A stretch of DNA of 64,000 nucleotides, from contig NZ_CP051198.1 in assembly GCF_024181225.1 (NCBI RefSeq), positions 1,984,001-2,048,000 on the forward strand. Direction: 5' to 3'. The DNA comes from Treponema sp. OMZ 787 (GTDB lineage Bacteria; Spirochaetota; Spirochaetia; Treponematales; Treponemataceae). Positions 44,885 to 55,295 of this stretch are shown piece by piece (positions within the stretch are counted from its first letter, which is position 1; every line of letters starts with the position of its first letter). The position numbers were made by a program, and so were the translations under genes. The notes beneath the pieces are model-generated. The model did no database searches and had not been told where the DNA came from. It worked only from the letters and a program-made list of their open reading frames with translations.

Positions 44885-47800
44885 TTATGGTGCAACAGCA
44901 GACACCACTGCTAAAGGAGGACACACTGCTGCTGTGGCAGCTGTCCTTAGAATTTTATATATGCCATATAGAGCCAGTCCTGTAACAGCTAAGGCTCTAA
45001 CATTTGATGGCTTTGAATCAGGTACAGGAATCTTAGAATATAGAATAACACCTTGTTCAGGACTATGAAAAAAAACATTCGTATTATCATTCAGAGCAAA
45101 AAAACCTCTAGTACCTTTTGCATTGCTATCACCTAAATGCACGTTGCCTTCACCATATTTTTTTAATATGGATATGTACAACAAAGCTTGATTTTTTGCA
45201 AGTTTTGCACCTGCTGCATCAGGCTTTATTTCATATATTTCATTTGTTGTCATATTCCATATATCAGGTTTTAAGCCTAAATCGGTACGACCAAGTCCTT
45301 TATCTACTTTGCCTAAATCAGATAATACTTTGGACATAGAAGTAGTATTGCCGGTAACGATCTCTGACTGATGAGCGCTTCTATACATATCATATATTTT
45401 TTTATGTATTTGTCGTCCTTCATCAGTGTGTACAGTCTCACTTCTTCCATCCGGATCCACATACTTAATCGGATTATTCCCAGCGTAATGATACACATGC
45501 AAATTGACGATATTAAACACCCCGCCCATTCCCGGTAAATTTTCATTGTGCTTTTTAGCTTCGTCATTTATCGGTGCTTGCGGAATGTACTCACCTAATG
45601 CCGGATCCCCACTCAACCACCTCGAATATTTCGGATCAAGGTACCGCGCTCCGTAATAATACAGTCCTGTTTCTTCATCCAGCTCTTTTCCCGTAAACCT
45701 AAACGGCAGTTTATCTAATCCTGCGGCAACTTCCTCTATCCAGAGTTCTCCGTACGGCGTGTACTCTATATGCTCGTACTGTCTACCTTTCCAGTCAGTT
45801 ACAAACTGTGCACTGCCAAGATGGTCTGAGTGATAGTAGTAACGCTTTGCTTTTTGCTCATCGTTATCTCCGTGGTTATCCGTATGTGTCATCGCGGTTA
45901 CAAGGCGGCTATTACCTACGAATATGTGTTTGTGTACACGTAGTCCTTGAGGGTTGTTTTGGTCTTGTGTGGGTATGTGTATCGTGAAGAAGTTATTGAA
46001 GTATAAGGTTTCGCTTCTTCCCTCGTCTGTGTATTTAAGAGCTCTCTGTCCGTCTTCTCCGTAGCGGTAGTGGACTGTGTAGTTGCGGTCACTTGATTTT
46101 GTTAAGAGGTTTCGCTCGTTCCATGTGTAGTTCCGCCTATATGCAAAGAGGTCTTGCGGGTTTGACTGTTCCGTTTCTTTAGGTGCGTCAAGACCAAATC
46201 CGTAGTCGGCACCGTATACGTCTTCATTTTCAAAGTATGAGTATGTAAATACAAACTCTTCTTCGTCTGTGAATGGACCGTCTTTTTCGGCTGTGATATT
46301 GCCGTTTGCGTCATAGCGGTAATAACGGTTGCCTGCTCTTATTAATCTGTGTGCGTAGGCCGGGTCGTACTCGTATTGAAGCGAGTAGTCAAGTTCAGCC
46401 TTGGGGTAAGAGTTTCCTTGGGCACCGGGTATGTTTGTAGTACTTATCTTTTCTTTCATGTTGCCTATGCCATCAAAGGCAAAGGTTTGTTTATATTTTG
46501 CAATGCTTACAGGTGTTGCACCAAAGCTTTTTTTAGTTTTGTATTGGTTACTTGTTCCTTCTACACTTATAAGTTGATAAAGATTGTCGTAAGAGTATGT
46601 TTGTTTTGTCTCGTAAGTGCTTGCATCATTATTATAGCCTAGGACGTTTCCTACAGGGTCGAATGAGTACTTTATTTTTTGAAAGACATCTTGAGTTTGG
46701 TTATTCTTTGTTTCTATCGAGTCAAGCCATCTTCTTTTCTCATCGTATTTGTATCTTGTTTCTACTCCGTTTCCGTACTTTATATACACTCTTTGTGCGT
46801 GTTCGTCATAAAGGATTTTATCTACATAGGAGTATTCTGCCGTACCTTTTGATGAGGTCTTTACTCCGCTAACGCCCCTCAGCTGTCCGCCTTTGTCGTA
46901 AGAGTAAGTTATTGTTTCTCCGTCGGGGTACTTCATGCTTTGCATTCGCCCAAGGTAATCGGAGCGGTATTCAAAGCTTGCAGTTTCGGGGCTGCTTCCT
47001 GCTCCGTAGCGGTTTATGGTTCTTGTTTCGCTTACTACCTCATTGAGATAGCCGTATTTGTATCTTGTTTCTCCCGTTTCATCTTTTTTGTAAATTACCT
47101 GACCTGCACCATTTTGTCCGGGCTCTCCGTATTCGTATTCTATGTCAGGGCTAAAAGGATAGTCAGTCTTTATTATTCGGTCAAAGCCGTCATACTCGTA
47201 TCTTATTTCGGCTGCCTTGTTTTTTAATACCGAATCGGTTTCCGCTTGAAGTCTTCCTTTATCGTCGTATATCCATTCTTTTTTGCCTGTGTCCTTGCTT
47301 TCTAAACTTATTCGCCGTCCTAACATATCATAGTTTACGGCCAATAAGTTGTCTTTGGCATCGTAGGCCTTTAGCATTTCTCCTAATACAGAGTATTCGT
47401 ATCGTGCTTTGGTAAGAAGAGTGTTGTTTTTATCTTGCCGTTCTACTTCCCGTATGTTTCCTCTTGCATCTTTTTTGCTTATGCTTATGTTTTCTAGCGG
47501 GTCAGTTGCCTTTGTTATTTGTAAATAAGAATCTATCGAGTATTCGGTCTTTTGTGTGTGCCCGTCTGGAAGCGTGGTTAGAATGTTTCTGTCAATATCG
47601 TCATACTCGTATTTTGTTCCGTTCCGTATGCTTGTAAAATTATTTAATTCATAAAACTGTTCTATTGCTTGATACGATAGGGCATTTTTTAAATTGTTTT
47701 CTAAATCCCCTCCGTAAAAGAATGGCATTCCTTCTTCTATCTTTCGTCCTGCTTCATCATAGTTTATTGCACTTGAGATGTTCCAGCCCGTTTGGGTTTG

Positions 47801-50800
47801 GTCAGCGGTTCCGTCTACGTATACTTCTCCCTCTTTTGCTGTATAGCTTATTCTTCCTAAGCCGTCATGGAGAACTATTGTTTTCATTACTTTTTCATCT
47901 TCTGCTTCAGTGCTTATTTTGTTTTCTGTTACGGTGTACCAATAGGAATCTTTTGGCGTAATGTATGTGTATTTTGCGTAAGGAGTTTCACTTGTGTCGT
48001 AGGGGCTGCGTACTTCGGTTACTCTTGCCAAGTTGTCATATTTATAGCTCATTGTATTGTTTGCAGCATCCGTTTCTTTTAGTTTTACTCCTAAAATACG
48101 ATCCCATTCTATTTTACTTGTGTAAGATTTATCTCCTTTAGAGCTTAACTCTTTTATTTCAATCGGGTAGATGCCGTCAAGGTATTTGTATTCGGCTCTT
48201 TTACCTGTCGGGCTTGTTACCGCTTTTATGTTTCCTTCCTCTGTCCATTCTATGCGGTTTACAAGATATGCTCCATGCGACGTGTATTGTTTTAATTCCG
48301 TTAAGGCGCCTGTTCTGCTGTCGTATGCGCCCTCCCTTTTACGCAAAAGAGTTCCTGTCTTTCCGTGCAGGACATGTATTTTTTCGGGGTGGGCTTTAAA
48401 GTACTTATCTTCACTCGCCCCCTTCCAGTATGTTATTTCCGCTATTATGTCGTCGTTTGTGTTTATGACATCTCCCTTGTCATAGAGTTTTGTTACGTTG
48501 CCGTATTTGTCGTACTCGTATTCGCTTTCGGTTTTTATTTCGTTGTAGTTTTCTCGTATTGTGTTAGTTTCTTTTTTTATTCTTGCATGGGGGGCTGCAT
48601 CGGTTTCGTATTCTTTTATTGAGTAGATGGTGCTTCCGTTTTGTACAGTTTCGCGTTTTACCATGCCTTTTCGATAGTAAGAGTCGATATAATATTCCGT
48701 TTCTGTTACTGTCCCTACGGCGTTTTTACTTTTTACCGTTTTAAAGCCGTAGAATTCTTTTTCGGCTCTGTTATAATAGCCGTCGTGGTAACTATAATAG
48801 GTTGTATACTCTTGGCTGTTGCCTGTTTTACTTTTTAATCCTGATTTGGCAGTTACTTCACTTAATACGTATTTACTTTGGGGCAGTTCTACCGTGTTTC
48901 CTACCCTCTCATATTTTAATTCGTAGCTTCCGCCTTGGGGTAATTTTATTTTTTTAAGTAAGCCTACCTTGCCTAAAAGATTACGTTGGACGTAAAGTTT
49001 ATTATCTCCTCCTATGTTAAATACTCTGTCTATTAATCCGTCTCCGTCTATGTCGAATAATCTTAAGCTTACCTCAGACTCGCTGTAGTTTCCGTTACCT
49101 CCGCCTGAAAAGTTTGCGACTATAGATACGGGAGGCCATACTAGAAATCCTATTTGTCCCGATAAGCTGCCTGTGATTCCTATGCTCCTGCTTGTATTAA
49201 ACTCAATAGAAGAAGGAGTCTTTAAGAGTTCTTTTATTCTTTCTTTTGAAAAAGTCCTATCTATACTTTGCCTGTTATATGGGATTTGTATTACCTCAGA
49301 TTTATCTGCAATAGCATCGATACTGTTTTCAAAAAAATCGGCATATTCGTTGACTTGAAAAGTTCCTATGGTAACGGTTTTTTCTTCAGCTGAAAAACCT
49401 CTCCCCGTATTTATTCTTATTTTATAATTTCCGTTTTCTCCGGTACTCAACTTATCGGGAAGGCCGTCACCGTTTAAGTCGGTTAAAATTTCTTCGGTTG
49501 TAGTACGGCTTATATTGGCACTAAGCCCGAAACTTACTCCTCCGGAAAAAATAGAATATGTTGCATTAAGACCGCCTCCTATACTTCCTCCGCCGCTTTC
49601 TACTCTTCCGGAGGATATTAAGCCGTTTTTCCATTTGCCTGCTCTTTTAAATTCATCCCCCAGATTTAAGCGTGTATCCCCTTTATTCTGATAATCGGGA
49701 AGTCCGTCGCCGTTTACATCTATTAAGCCGCCTTCTTGACTTTGACTACCTTTGGAATAATTAATGCCGGCATTGCCCGAAACACTGCAAGATGTATCAC
49801 CGGATGGGGCAACAGTTACGCTTTTGATCTTTGCCTTACTATCCATAATGGTATTTAAAGAACCTGAAAGACCTACCCCCGTGCCGAATACTTTTGAAGA
49901 GTTTGTATTTGAACTTAAACCGGCTCCCATTAATCTTCTTTCATTACTAAAATGAAGATTTTCTTGTCCATCCTGAACATAAAGATTCCCATTCTCCGTT
50001 TTTAATATATCGGGATATCCGTCGCCGTTTATATCCTGATAGCCTTGCGTTTGTCCGCTTGTACCGGAATTATAACCCACACTGACATTTACGTTACCTG
50101 CTGAAGCTCCTATATTTCTGTCAAAACTTTCACTTACTGTTTTACTTAAAGCAAACGATACTCCTCCTGCTTCCTGCACCCAAGGAAGTGCCTTATAGGC
50201 TGCACCCGTTATTCTGCTTGCGTAAATTATATTATCATCAATATAAGAAGCATAATGGTTTACTTCACTTTTTATTTTCCCTTCTCTGTCAAAACCGTTA
50301 TTTACATGAACAGATACAGAGCCGAGCAAACTCTTATCGCTAAATGTAAAATCGCTGTTATTTTCTACCTCAGGGGCTTGTCCGCTTTTATCCCTAAAAG
50401 CATGATATGTTTCTATTGGAATATAACCGCCAAGCTTTCCTTCGCTTATCTTTTTGTTTACTTCATTTTTTATATCTTTTTCACTACTATCTTCATTTTT
50501 ATTTTTTTCCGCATCTATTTCTCCTTTAACTCTATCTCTTTCTTTCTTTACATCTTCTTCGCTTTTTCCTTCATATTCATTAACCTCAAAAAGTTTATTC
50601 TCACTGAATTTTTGCTCTCCATACCTTGAATATAATCCGTAGTACCACAGATTTGCTCCTCCATAAAGCCTTTCATACCGGCTTATTTTTTCCAAACCTT
50701 TTTCACTCTCATATATTCCGCTTTCGTAGTTTTCGTTTCCTTCATATTTTTTTATTTCTTCATATTCTATAACAAACTGTCCGTCTTTTATCTTGGCAAC

Positions 50801-53800
50801 TTCTATCTCTCCGTTTTTTACAGGATACAAACTGCTTGAAGGATATTCTATTATAAGTTCTACTTTTTCATAATAATAGCTTTCCAAATATTCTAAAAAG
50901 TTTTTTACTTCTTCTTTTGCTAAGTTTTCTCTTTTTGTCTTATACTCTTTTTTTAACCCGTCATATTCAAAATATGCAAAATCGTATTTATACCCTTCAT
51001 ATATTTTTAAACTTTTTATTAACTTCTCTTTCTCTTCTTCCGATATATCTCTTTTTATTTGATATCTTAGTTCATAATCGGCTTCAATTCTTTCAAAATA
51101 TTCTTTTCCTATTTTTTCGGCTTCTTCTTCTGTAAATATACATATTTCTCTTAATCGTCTTTCTCCGGACGATATGCTTTCTTTTATATATATCTTTCCT
51201 TCTTTTCTTACATCAATTAAAGCTTCAATTATTCCCAGTTCACTTTCTTCTTCTACATCATTTTTTATCTTATATCCGTCTTCATATCTTTCATACAATT
51301 CTTTTATTTTTACATATTTCCCTTTTTTAAAGGCTAGTCTTTCTTTTATTCTTTCATAAACTTCACCACTCAATATTTCTATACGGTTTAATCTATAATC
51401 CAAATCTTTTTGTATTACTTCAACTATTCCCTTCTCATACTCTTTTTCGCTTATTACACAGCCTATATGTTTATTAATAAGGTCTATATACGATTCATAT
51501 CCCGCTTTTTCTTTTCTCTTCAATAATACTTTTATGTTCTTAGTTTTTTTATCTACAATTACCTTAGCTTCTTCATTTTTTATTCCTTGTTCATATAATT
51601 TATATACCCCTTCTTTTCTTATCTCGTATTCTTTCCCTCTTATCTTTCCTACCAATATCTTTTCTTCCGATTCATATCCGCCCTTTCTTTGCTCCCTTTC
51701 ATTATTCTCCGACACTTTTAATATATCACGATAATATTTATCTCCGTTCTCATAAAATAAAGGATATCTTAATTTTTCGCTATCTTTATATCCTGTCAAG
51801 TTTTTTAAAGTTTGATTATCTGCCTGCGATATAAATTGACTCATTTCATATTGATTTAAATTTCCATTCTTGTCCCCTGTGTGAATATACTCTTTAAATC
51901 CTCCGTCATATTTTATTATGTTTTCAATACCGCTTTTATTCCCGTATTTTTCGTACAGCTTTTCAAACTCTCCTTTTTTTATTTCCTTGCCTATATATCC
52001 GTAATACCTTAAAGAAAGGGCTTTTTCGATCGCTTTCTCATCTATCAATGAAAGATAATCACTCTTTAAACTCCAAATACCTCTTTTCTTTGTGTTAAAA
52101 TCCTCATCAGCATCTTCGTCTTCGTCTTCTATGAGTTCTTCATCATATAAATTTATGATTTCTTTTTCAGGCTCGTTATATGTTTTATTTGGAAAAAGAT
52201 ACTGTATATTTCTTCCAAGTAATTCATCCCTCATATACTTCTTATACTCAATCTTTATTGAAGCTTCTATTCCCGCTCCTATTTTAACCCTGTTATCCGT
52301 CTCACTTACAAAATATATATACTCCCCTCTTCTTATATCTGTTTCAAACTCATAAGTTTTTTTATCTGTGCATTCATAAAGTTTTTCGCTGTCAGCGTCT
52401 CTTTTACTCCTATACACACATAATTTTGTATCATCTGATTTTTTTACATCTATACTTATAAGAACTATTCCGCTTACAGGACTTCTCCAAGATTTTATTC
52501 CTTCCTGAAAATAATGGGCTTTTTCTATTTCTCTTTTTTCAGCTTCACTAATCTTGATACTTCCATTCTTTGCTCCCTTAAATCCTACTCCTTCTTTAAA
52601 ACCTCGCCCTTGTTCATTTTCATAGTACTTTCCGTTCGATATAAAATCTATAAACCCATCACGGTTTACATCGCTAAATTCGCTTTTACTTGTTCCTGAA
52701 CTCCCCTGTTTTGTTAATCCTATATTTGCTCCTAATTCTTTTCCGCTTATATCTACTCTCCCTCCTATAGTCCAATTGCTGTCCTCATTTTCACTTAAAA
52801 AAAAGCCTTCCAATGCACCAAAATCAAAATCTCGTCTTTCTGTATATATTATTTCTTCTTTTTCATTTCTTTTACCCTCATATAATCTTAATATTCCTTT
52901 TTCCCATTCAACTATATCCGCTAAACCATCTCCAGTTAAGTCTACAAAACTCCTTTTACTGTAACCGTATCCGCTGCCGGATGAGCCTGTTATTCCCCCG
53001 GTTATTGTTAAGTAATTACCTATATTTATCCCGCCTCCGGCCGATCCTGAACTACCCCCGGATATATGTACGCTCTCTGCTATACTTCCTCTTTTTGCCC
53101 AAGCTTCGCTTTCTCCAAAAGCCCTTATACTTCCGTCTCTTTCTTTTTCCGCTTGTTCATATTCAAAATTATATGCGTACCGCCCTTCTTCTTTGCCTTG
53201 CCCCCTTACTTCTATACTCTCTAATATGCTTTCTAAAAAGGTATTCGCTTTATACTTAAACTCATATCTTTTTACTTCTTCCCCTCTAACTTCACTTTTT
53301 ATTTCTCTTATCCTCTTACTTTCTTTCTTTAAATATCTTCCTCTCCCGTCTACTCTCTCATCTTCTCTTCCTTCATACTCTATCTTTATTCTTCGCTCTC
53401 TTTCTTTTCCATATACTATCTCTTTTAATAATACTTCTTCTCCTTCTTCATCTTTCTGTTTTTCATACCTATACTCTATTATGTTTCCAAAGCTGTCTTT
53501 TTTTTCATCCAAGTAATATATGTATTTTCTTCCTTCACTTTCTCCGCTCCAATTCTTCGCTCCGTATATTTTTACACTCCCGTCCTTTTCTTTTATTTCA
53601 AAATAGTTTCCGCTACCTCTGCCTTCTGCCCAATCATTCCTTATCGCAGAATAGCTTTGTTTTCTCTCTTCTTTCCACTTCCCTCCTTCATGCCTTACCT
53701 TTATTCCGTTTATTAAATAGGTGTCTTTGCCGTTATATAAAGGTAAGCCGAGTCTTGTGTCTATGCTTATGCTTTCTATCCCGCTTAAACTAAAGCCTTT

Positions 53801-54556
53801 ACCCAATAACCCGTACCCGCTTCCGCTTGAATAGCTTACTGCCAATTCAGGCGTAAAGCCTCTTACTCCGCCTGGAACTTGAAGCCTCATGTTAAATGAT
53901 GCGCTTCCTTCACTTCCTCCCTTTAAGCCTTCTATGCTTTCTATCCCGCCTACTGCATCGGCGGCTTTTAACTCTTTTATGCTGTTTAAGTTTATACTTA
54001 CAGGACTAGGCGATTCAGGTAAGCTTAATGTCCCGTTTATCATATCCGTAAAATGATCTGTGTAAGATTCTATTACCTTCTTTTCTGTATCTACTCCCTT
54101 TCGCTTTAATGCTTCCCAACTTTTTTTCTTCTTATCATAATAATACGTATATACCTCTTGCGCATATTCTTCTTCTATTCGATCATCATATGCCATCTTT
54201 ACAAGGCACTCTTTTTTAAATTTTATACCTGCAGGTTCAAACCTGTATCCTCCTAAGCCTGCCGTTACATTTTTTACTTCCCCTTCTTCTACCCTTATTA
54301 ACCGGCTTATCTTTATTTCAACTTCTTTTTCCAAGGCTCCTTTAGGTACTTCAAATATTACTCCCCCAGCTTCAATTACTCCTCCTTCTTTGCCTATTAC
54401 CTTGCTTACCAATAAGATAGAGTTCTTGATTTTTATCTGTCCTTCTCCTGCTCCTGCCGCATATAAGTTTACAGGAAGTACTCCTACCGTCATATATACT
54501 ATAAATAATATTATCGAAACGCCTTTTTCTTTTATTACTTTTAATACTTTTTTCAT
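44885..54556 (-). CDS. Full-length SpvB/Tc-like/Rhs toxin B, PD-(D/E)XK-like tail
   Basis: 3,223 residues with the same plan as toxin A: Sec signal (1-34), ZU5-like stretch, SpvB domain to about 482, variable middle (about 483-1850), YD repeats and Rhs core ending YVDPDG near 3036. The first 482 residues are almost identical to toxin A, then the middle is unrelated except for shared DxNGDGxPD motifs (DLTGDGLAD, DINGDGYPD, DVNGDGLPD, DLNGDGLPD, DIDGDGLID), and similarity returns at LLGKVGLLKKIKLPQGG. The 187-residue tail contains DLGLKPDIWNMTTNEIYEIKPD, matching the D...ExK arrangement of PD-(D/E)XK nucleases, followed by KLAKNQALLYISIL, and ends in a hydrophobic stretch. It is followed by a cytosolic immunity gene. 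The lipoprotein gene before it has lost its start. Confidence 0.85.
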   Translation of the reverse strand: MKKVLKVIKEKGVSIILFIVYMTVGVLPVNLYAAGAGEGQIKIKNSILLVSKVIGKEGGVIEAGGVIFEVPKGALEKEVEIKISRLIRVEEGEVKNVTAGLGGYRFEPAGIKFKKECLVKMAYDDRIEEEYAQEVYTYYYDKKKKSWEALKRKGVDTEKKVIESYTDHFTDMINGTLSLPESPSPVSINLNSIKELKAADAVGGIESIEGLKGGSEGSASFNMRLQVPGGVRGFTPELAVSYSSGSGYGLLGKGFSLSGIESISIDTRLGLPLYNGKDTYLINGIKVRHEGGKWKEERKQSYSAIRNDWAEGRGSGNYFEIKEKDGSVKIYGAKNWSGESEGRKYIYYLDEKKDSFGNIIEYRYEKQKDEEGEEVLLKEIVYGKERERRIKIEYEGREDERVDGRGRYLKKESKRIREIKSEVRGEEVKRYEFKYKANTFLESILESIEVRGQGKEEGRYAYNFEYEQAEKERDGSIRAFGESEAWAKRGSIAESVHISGGSSGSAGGGINIGNYLTITGGITGSSGSGYGYSKRSFVDLTGDGLADIVEWEKGILRLYEGKRNEKEEIIYTERRDFDFGALEGFFLSENEDSNWTIGGRVDISGKELGANIGLTKQGSSGTSKSEFSDVNRDGFIDFISNGKYYENEQGRGFKEGVGFKGAKNGSIKISEAEKREIEKAHYFQEGIKSWRSPVSGIVLISIDVKKSDDTKLCVYRSKRDADSEKLYECTDKKTYEFETDIRRGEYIYFVSETDNRVKIGAGIEASIKIEYKKYMRDELLGRNIQYLFPNKTYNEPEKEIINLYDEELIEDEDEDADEDFNTKKRGIWSLKSDYLSLIDEKAIEKALSLRYYGYIGKEIKKGEFEKLYEKYGNKSGIENIIKYDGGFKEYIHTGDKNGNLNQYEMSQFISQADNQTLKNLTGYKDSEKLRYPLFYENGDKYYRDILKVSENNEREQRKGGYESEEKILVGKIRGKEYEIRKEGVYKLYEQGIKNEEAKVIVDKKTKNIKVLLKRKEKAGYESYIDLINKHIGCVISEKEYEKGIVEVIQKDLDYRLNRIEILSGEVYERIKERLAFKKGKYVKIKELYERYEDGYKIKNDVEEESELGIIEALIDVRKEGKIYIKESISSGERRLREICIFTEEEAEKIGKEYFERIEADYELRYQIKRDISEEEKEKLIKSLKIYEGYKYDFAYFEYDGLKKEYKTKRENLAKEEVKNFLEYLESYYYEKVELIIEYPSSSLYPVKNGEIEVAKIKDGQFVIEYEEIKKYEGNENYESGIYESEKGLEKISRYERLYGGANLWYYGLYSRYGEQKFSENKLFEVNEYEGKSEEDVKKERDRVKGEIDAEKNKNEDSSEKDIKNEVNKKISEGKLGGYIPIETYHAFRDKSGQAPEVENNSDFTFSDKSLLGSVSVHVNNGFDREGKIKSEVNHYASYIDDNIIYASRITGAAYKALPWVQEAGGVSFALSKTVSESFDRNIGASAGNVNVSVGYNSGTSGQTQGYQDINGDGYPDILKTENGNLYVQDGQENLHFSNERRLMGAGLSSNTNSSKVFGTGVGLSGSLNTIMDSKAKIKSVTVAPSGDTSCSVSGNAGINYSKGSQSQEGGLIDVNGDGLPDYQNKGDTRLNLGDEFKRAGKWKNGLISSGRVESGGGSIGGGLNATYSIFSGGVSFGLSANISRTTTEEILTDLNGDGLPDKLSTGENGNYKIRINTGRGFSAEEKTVTIGTFQVNEYADFFENSIDAIADKSEVIQIPYNRQSIDRTFSKERIKELLKTPSSIEFNTSRSIGITGSLSGQIGFLVWPPVSIVANFSGGGNGNYSESEVSLRLFDIDGDGLIDRVFNIGGDNKLYVQRNLLGKVGLLKKIKLPQGGSYELKYERVGNTVELPQSKYVLSEVTAKSGLKSKTGNSQEYTTYYSYHDGYYNRAEKEFYGFKTVKSKNAVGTVTETEYYIDSYYRKGMVKRETVQNGSTIYSIKEYETDAAPHARIKKETNTIRENYNEIKTESEYEYDKYGNVTKLYDKGDVINTNDDIIAEITYWKGASEDKYFKAHPEKIHVLHGKTGTLLRKREGAYDSRTGALTELKQYTSHGAYLVNRIEWTEEGNIKAVTSPTGKRAEYKYLDGIYPIEIKELSSKGDKSYTSKIEWDRILGVKLKETDAANNTMSYKYDNLARVTEVRSPYDTSETPYAKYTYITPKDSYWYTVTENKISTEAEDEKVMKTIVLHDGLGRISYTAKEGEVYVDGTADQTQTGWNISSAINYDEAGRKIEEGMPFFYGGDLENNLKNALSYQAIEQFYELNNFTSIRNGTKYEYDDIDRNILTTLPDGHTQKTEYSIDSYLQITKATDPLENISISKKDARGNIREVERQDKNNTLLTKARYEYSVLGEMLKAYDAKDNLLAVNYDMLGRRISLESKDTGKKEWIYDDKGRLQAETDSVLKNKAAEIRYEYDGFDRIIKTDYPFSPDIEYEYGEPGQNGAGQVIYKKDETGETRYKYGYLNEVVSETRTINRYGAGSSPETASFEYRSDYLGRMQSMKYPDGETITYSYDKGGQLRGVSGVKTSSKGTAEYSYVDKILYDEHAQRVYIKYGNGVETRYKYDEKRRWLDSIETKNNQTQDVFQKIKYSFDPVGNVLGYNNDASTYETKQTYSYDNLYQLISVEGTSNQYKTKKSFGATPVSIAKYKQTFAFDGIGNMKEKISTTNIPGAQGNSYPKAELDYSLQYEYDPAYAHRLIRAGNRYYRYDANGNITAEKDGPFTDEEEFVFTYSYFENEDVYGADYGFGLDAPKETEQSNPQDLFAYRRNYTWNERNLLTKSSDRNYTVHYRYGEDGQRALKYTDEGRSETLYFNNFFTIHIPTQDQNNPQGLRVHKHIFVGNSRLVTAMTHTDNHGDNDEQKAKRYYYHSDHLGSAQFVTDWKGRQYEHIEYTPYGELWIEEVAAGLDKLPFRFTGKELDEETGLYYYGARYLDPKYSRWLSGDPALGEYIPQAPINDEAKKHNENLPGMGGVFNIVNLHVYHYAGNNPIKYVDPDGRSETVHTDEGRQIHKKIYDMYRSAHQSEIVTGNTTSMSKVLSDLGKVDKGLGRTDLGLKPDIWNMTTNEIYEIKPDAAGAKLAKNQALLYISILKKYGEGNVHLGDSNAKGTRGFFALNDNTNVFFHSPEQGVILYSKIPVPDSKPSNVRALAVTGLALYGIYKILRTAATAAVCPPLAVVSAVAP

Positions 54557-54605
54557 AACCGGTAAACTCCCTTAAATCTCTTTAGTTTTACTATCCTTAT
54601 AAACT

Positions 54606-55268
54606 TTATTTTACCTTATACTCTATCCAGACAAAATCATCAGGAAACTTATCCTTTGCAGATACTACTCCTATTACTCCGGCATCCCCTTCTCCAAGTA
54701 AATATTCACTTGAATCGTTTATCGTGTAGGACGGGTTTCCTGAATACTTTTCATCGTTAAAATATATTTCTATTTTCTTCCCTTCTTTCTTTACGCTTAT
54801 AATGTTTTCTATTCCATATCCTTTATTTAATTTTTCGCTTTGTCTTTTCCACTCTATGTGTTTGTATAACCCGTCTACTACATACCCGACAGAATACTTT
54901 CCGTCTACATGTATCAATATTACAAGCATACTATACTTTTTCTGTCCCGCTTCAGTTTTTGTACTGTAGCATACTAATCCGTATCCCGCTTCACTTGCTC
55001 CTTCTTTTTTTATTAGCTTTATACTCGGAGCTTTTTTATCTATTTCTTTTCCTAAAAATTTCCATAAAGTATAACCCCGCACGCCCCAGTATTTTCCATT
55101 GTTTGTTTTTAATATTATTTTTTCTCCTTCCTTTTTAAATAGTTTATCTTCAAACGGATTTGTCCAGCCTTCCCCGCCTTCTTCTTTTTCTATTTCATTG
55201 CCCTCTTCAAAGGCTCCGCTTTCTCCTTCATACATGGGATTATGCGGATTAACACAACTGAATAACAA
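54606..55268 (-). pseudogene. Lipoprotein partner of the giant Rhs gene, signal truncated
   Basis: Same protein as at 42881-43579 apart from a few substitutions, but the first nine codons, including the ATG and basic residues, are replaced. Reading upstream in frame from LLFSC gives only IIVF before PEDY and a TAG stop, with no ATG and no ribosome-binding site; a TTG at 55268 is the only usual alternative start. Only a fragment of the signal remains, so export and lipidation are doubtful. The break at 55280 coincides with the end of the 2.2-kb duplicated block, and the upstream DNA is the end of an unrelated exported-protein gene. Confidence 0.7.
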
Positions 55269-55295
55269 AAAAACTATTATCGGTTCATCATACTA

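Noticed and set aside
33200..53500. Many plus-strand open frames of 60-150 codons opposite the giant genes
   Set aside because: They are antisense shadows: low-complexity S/F/L/Y-rich translations, no ribosome-binding sites, and copies appear only because the minus-strand coding DNA is repeated.
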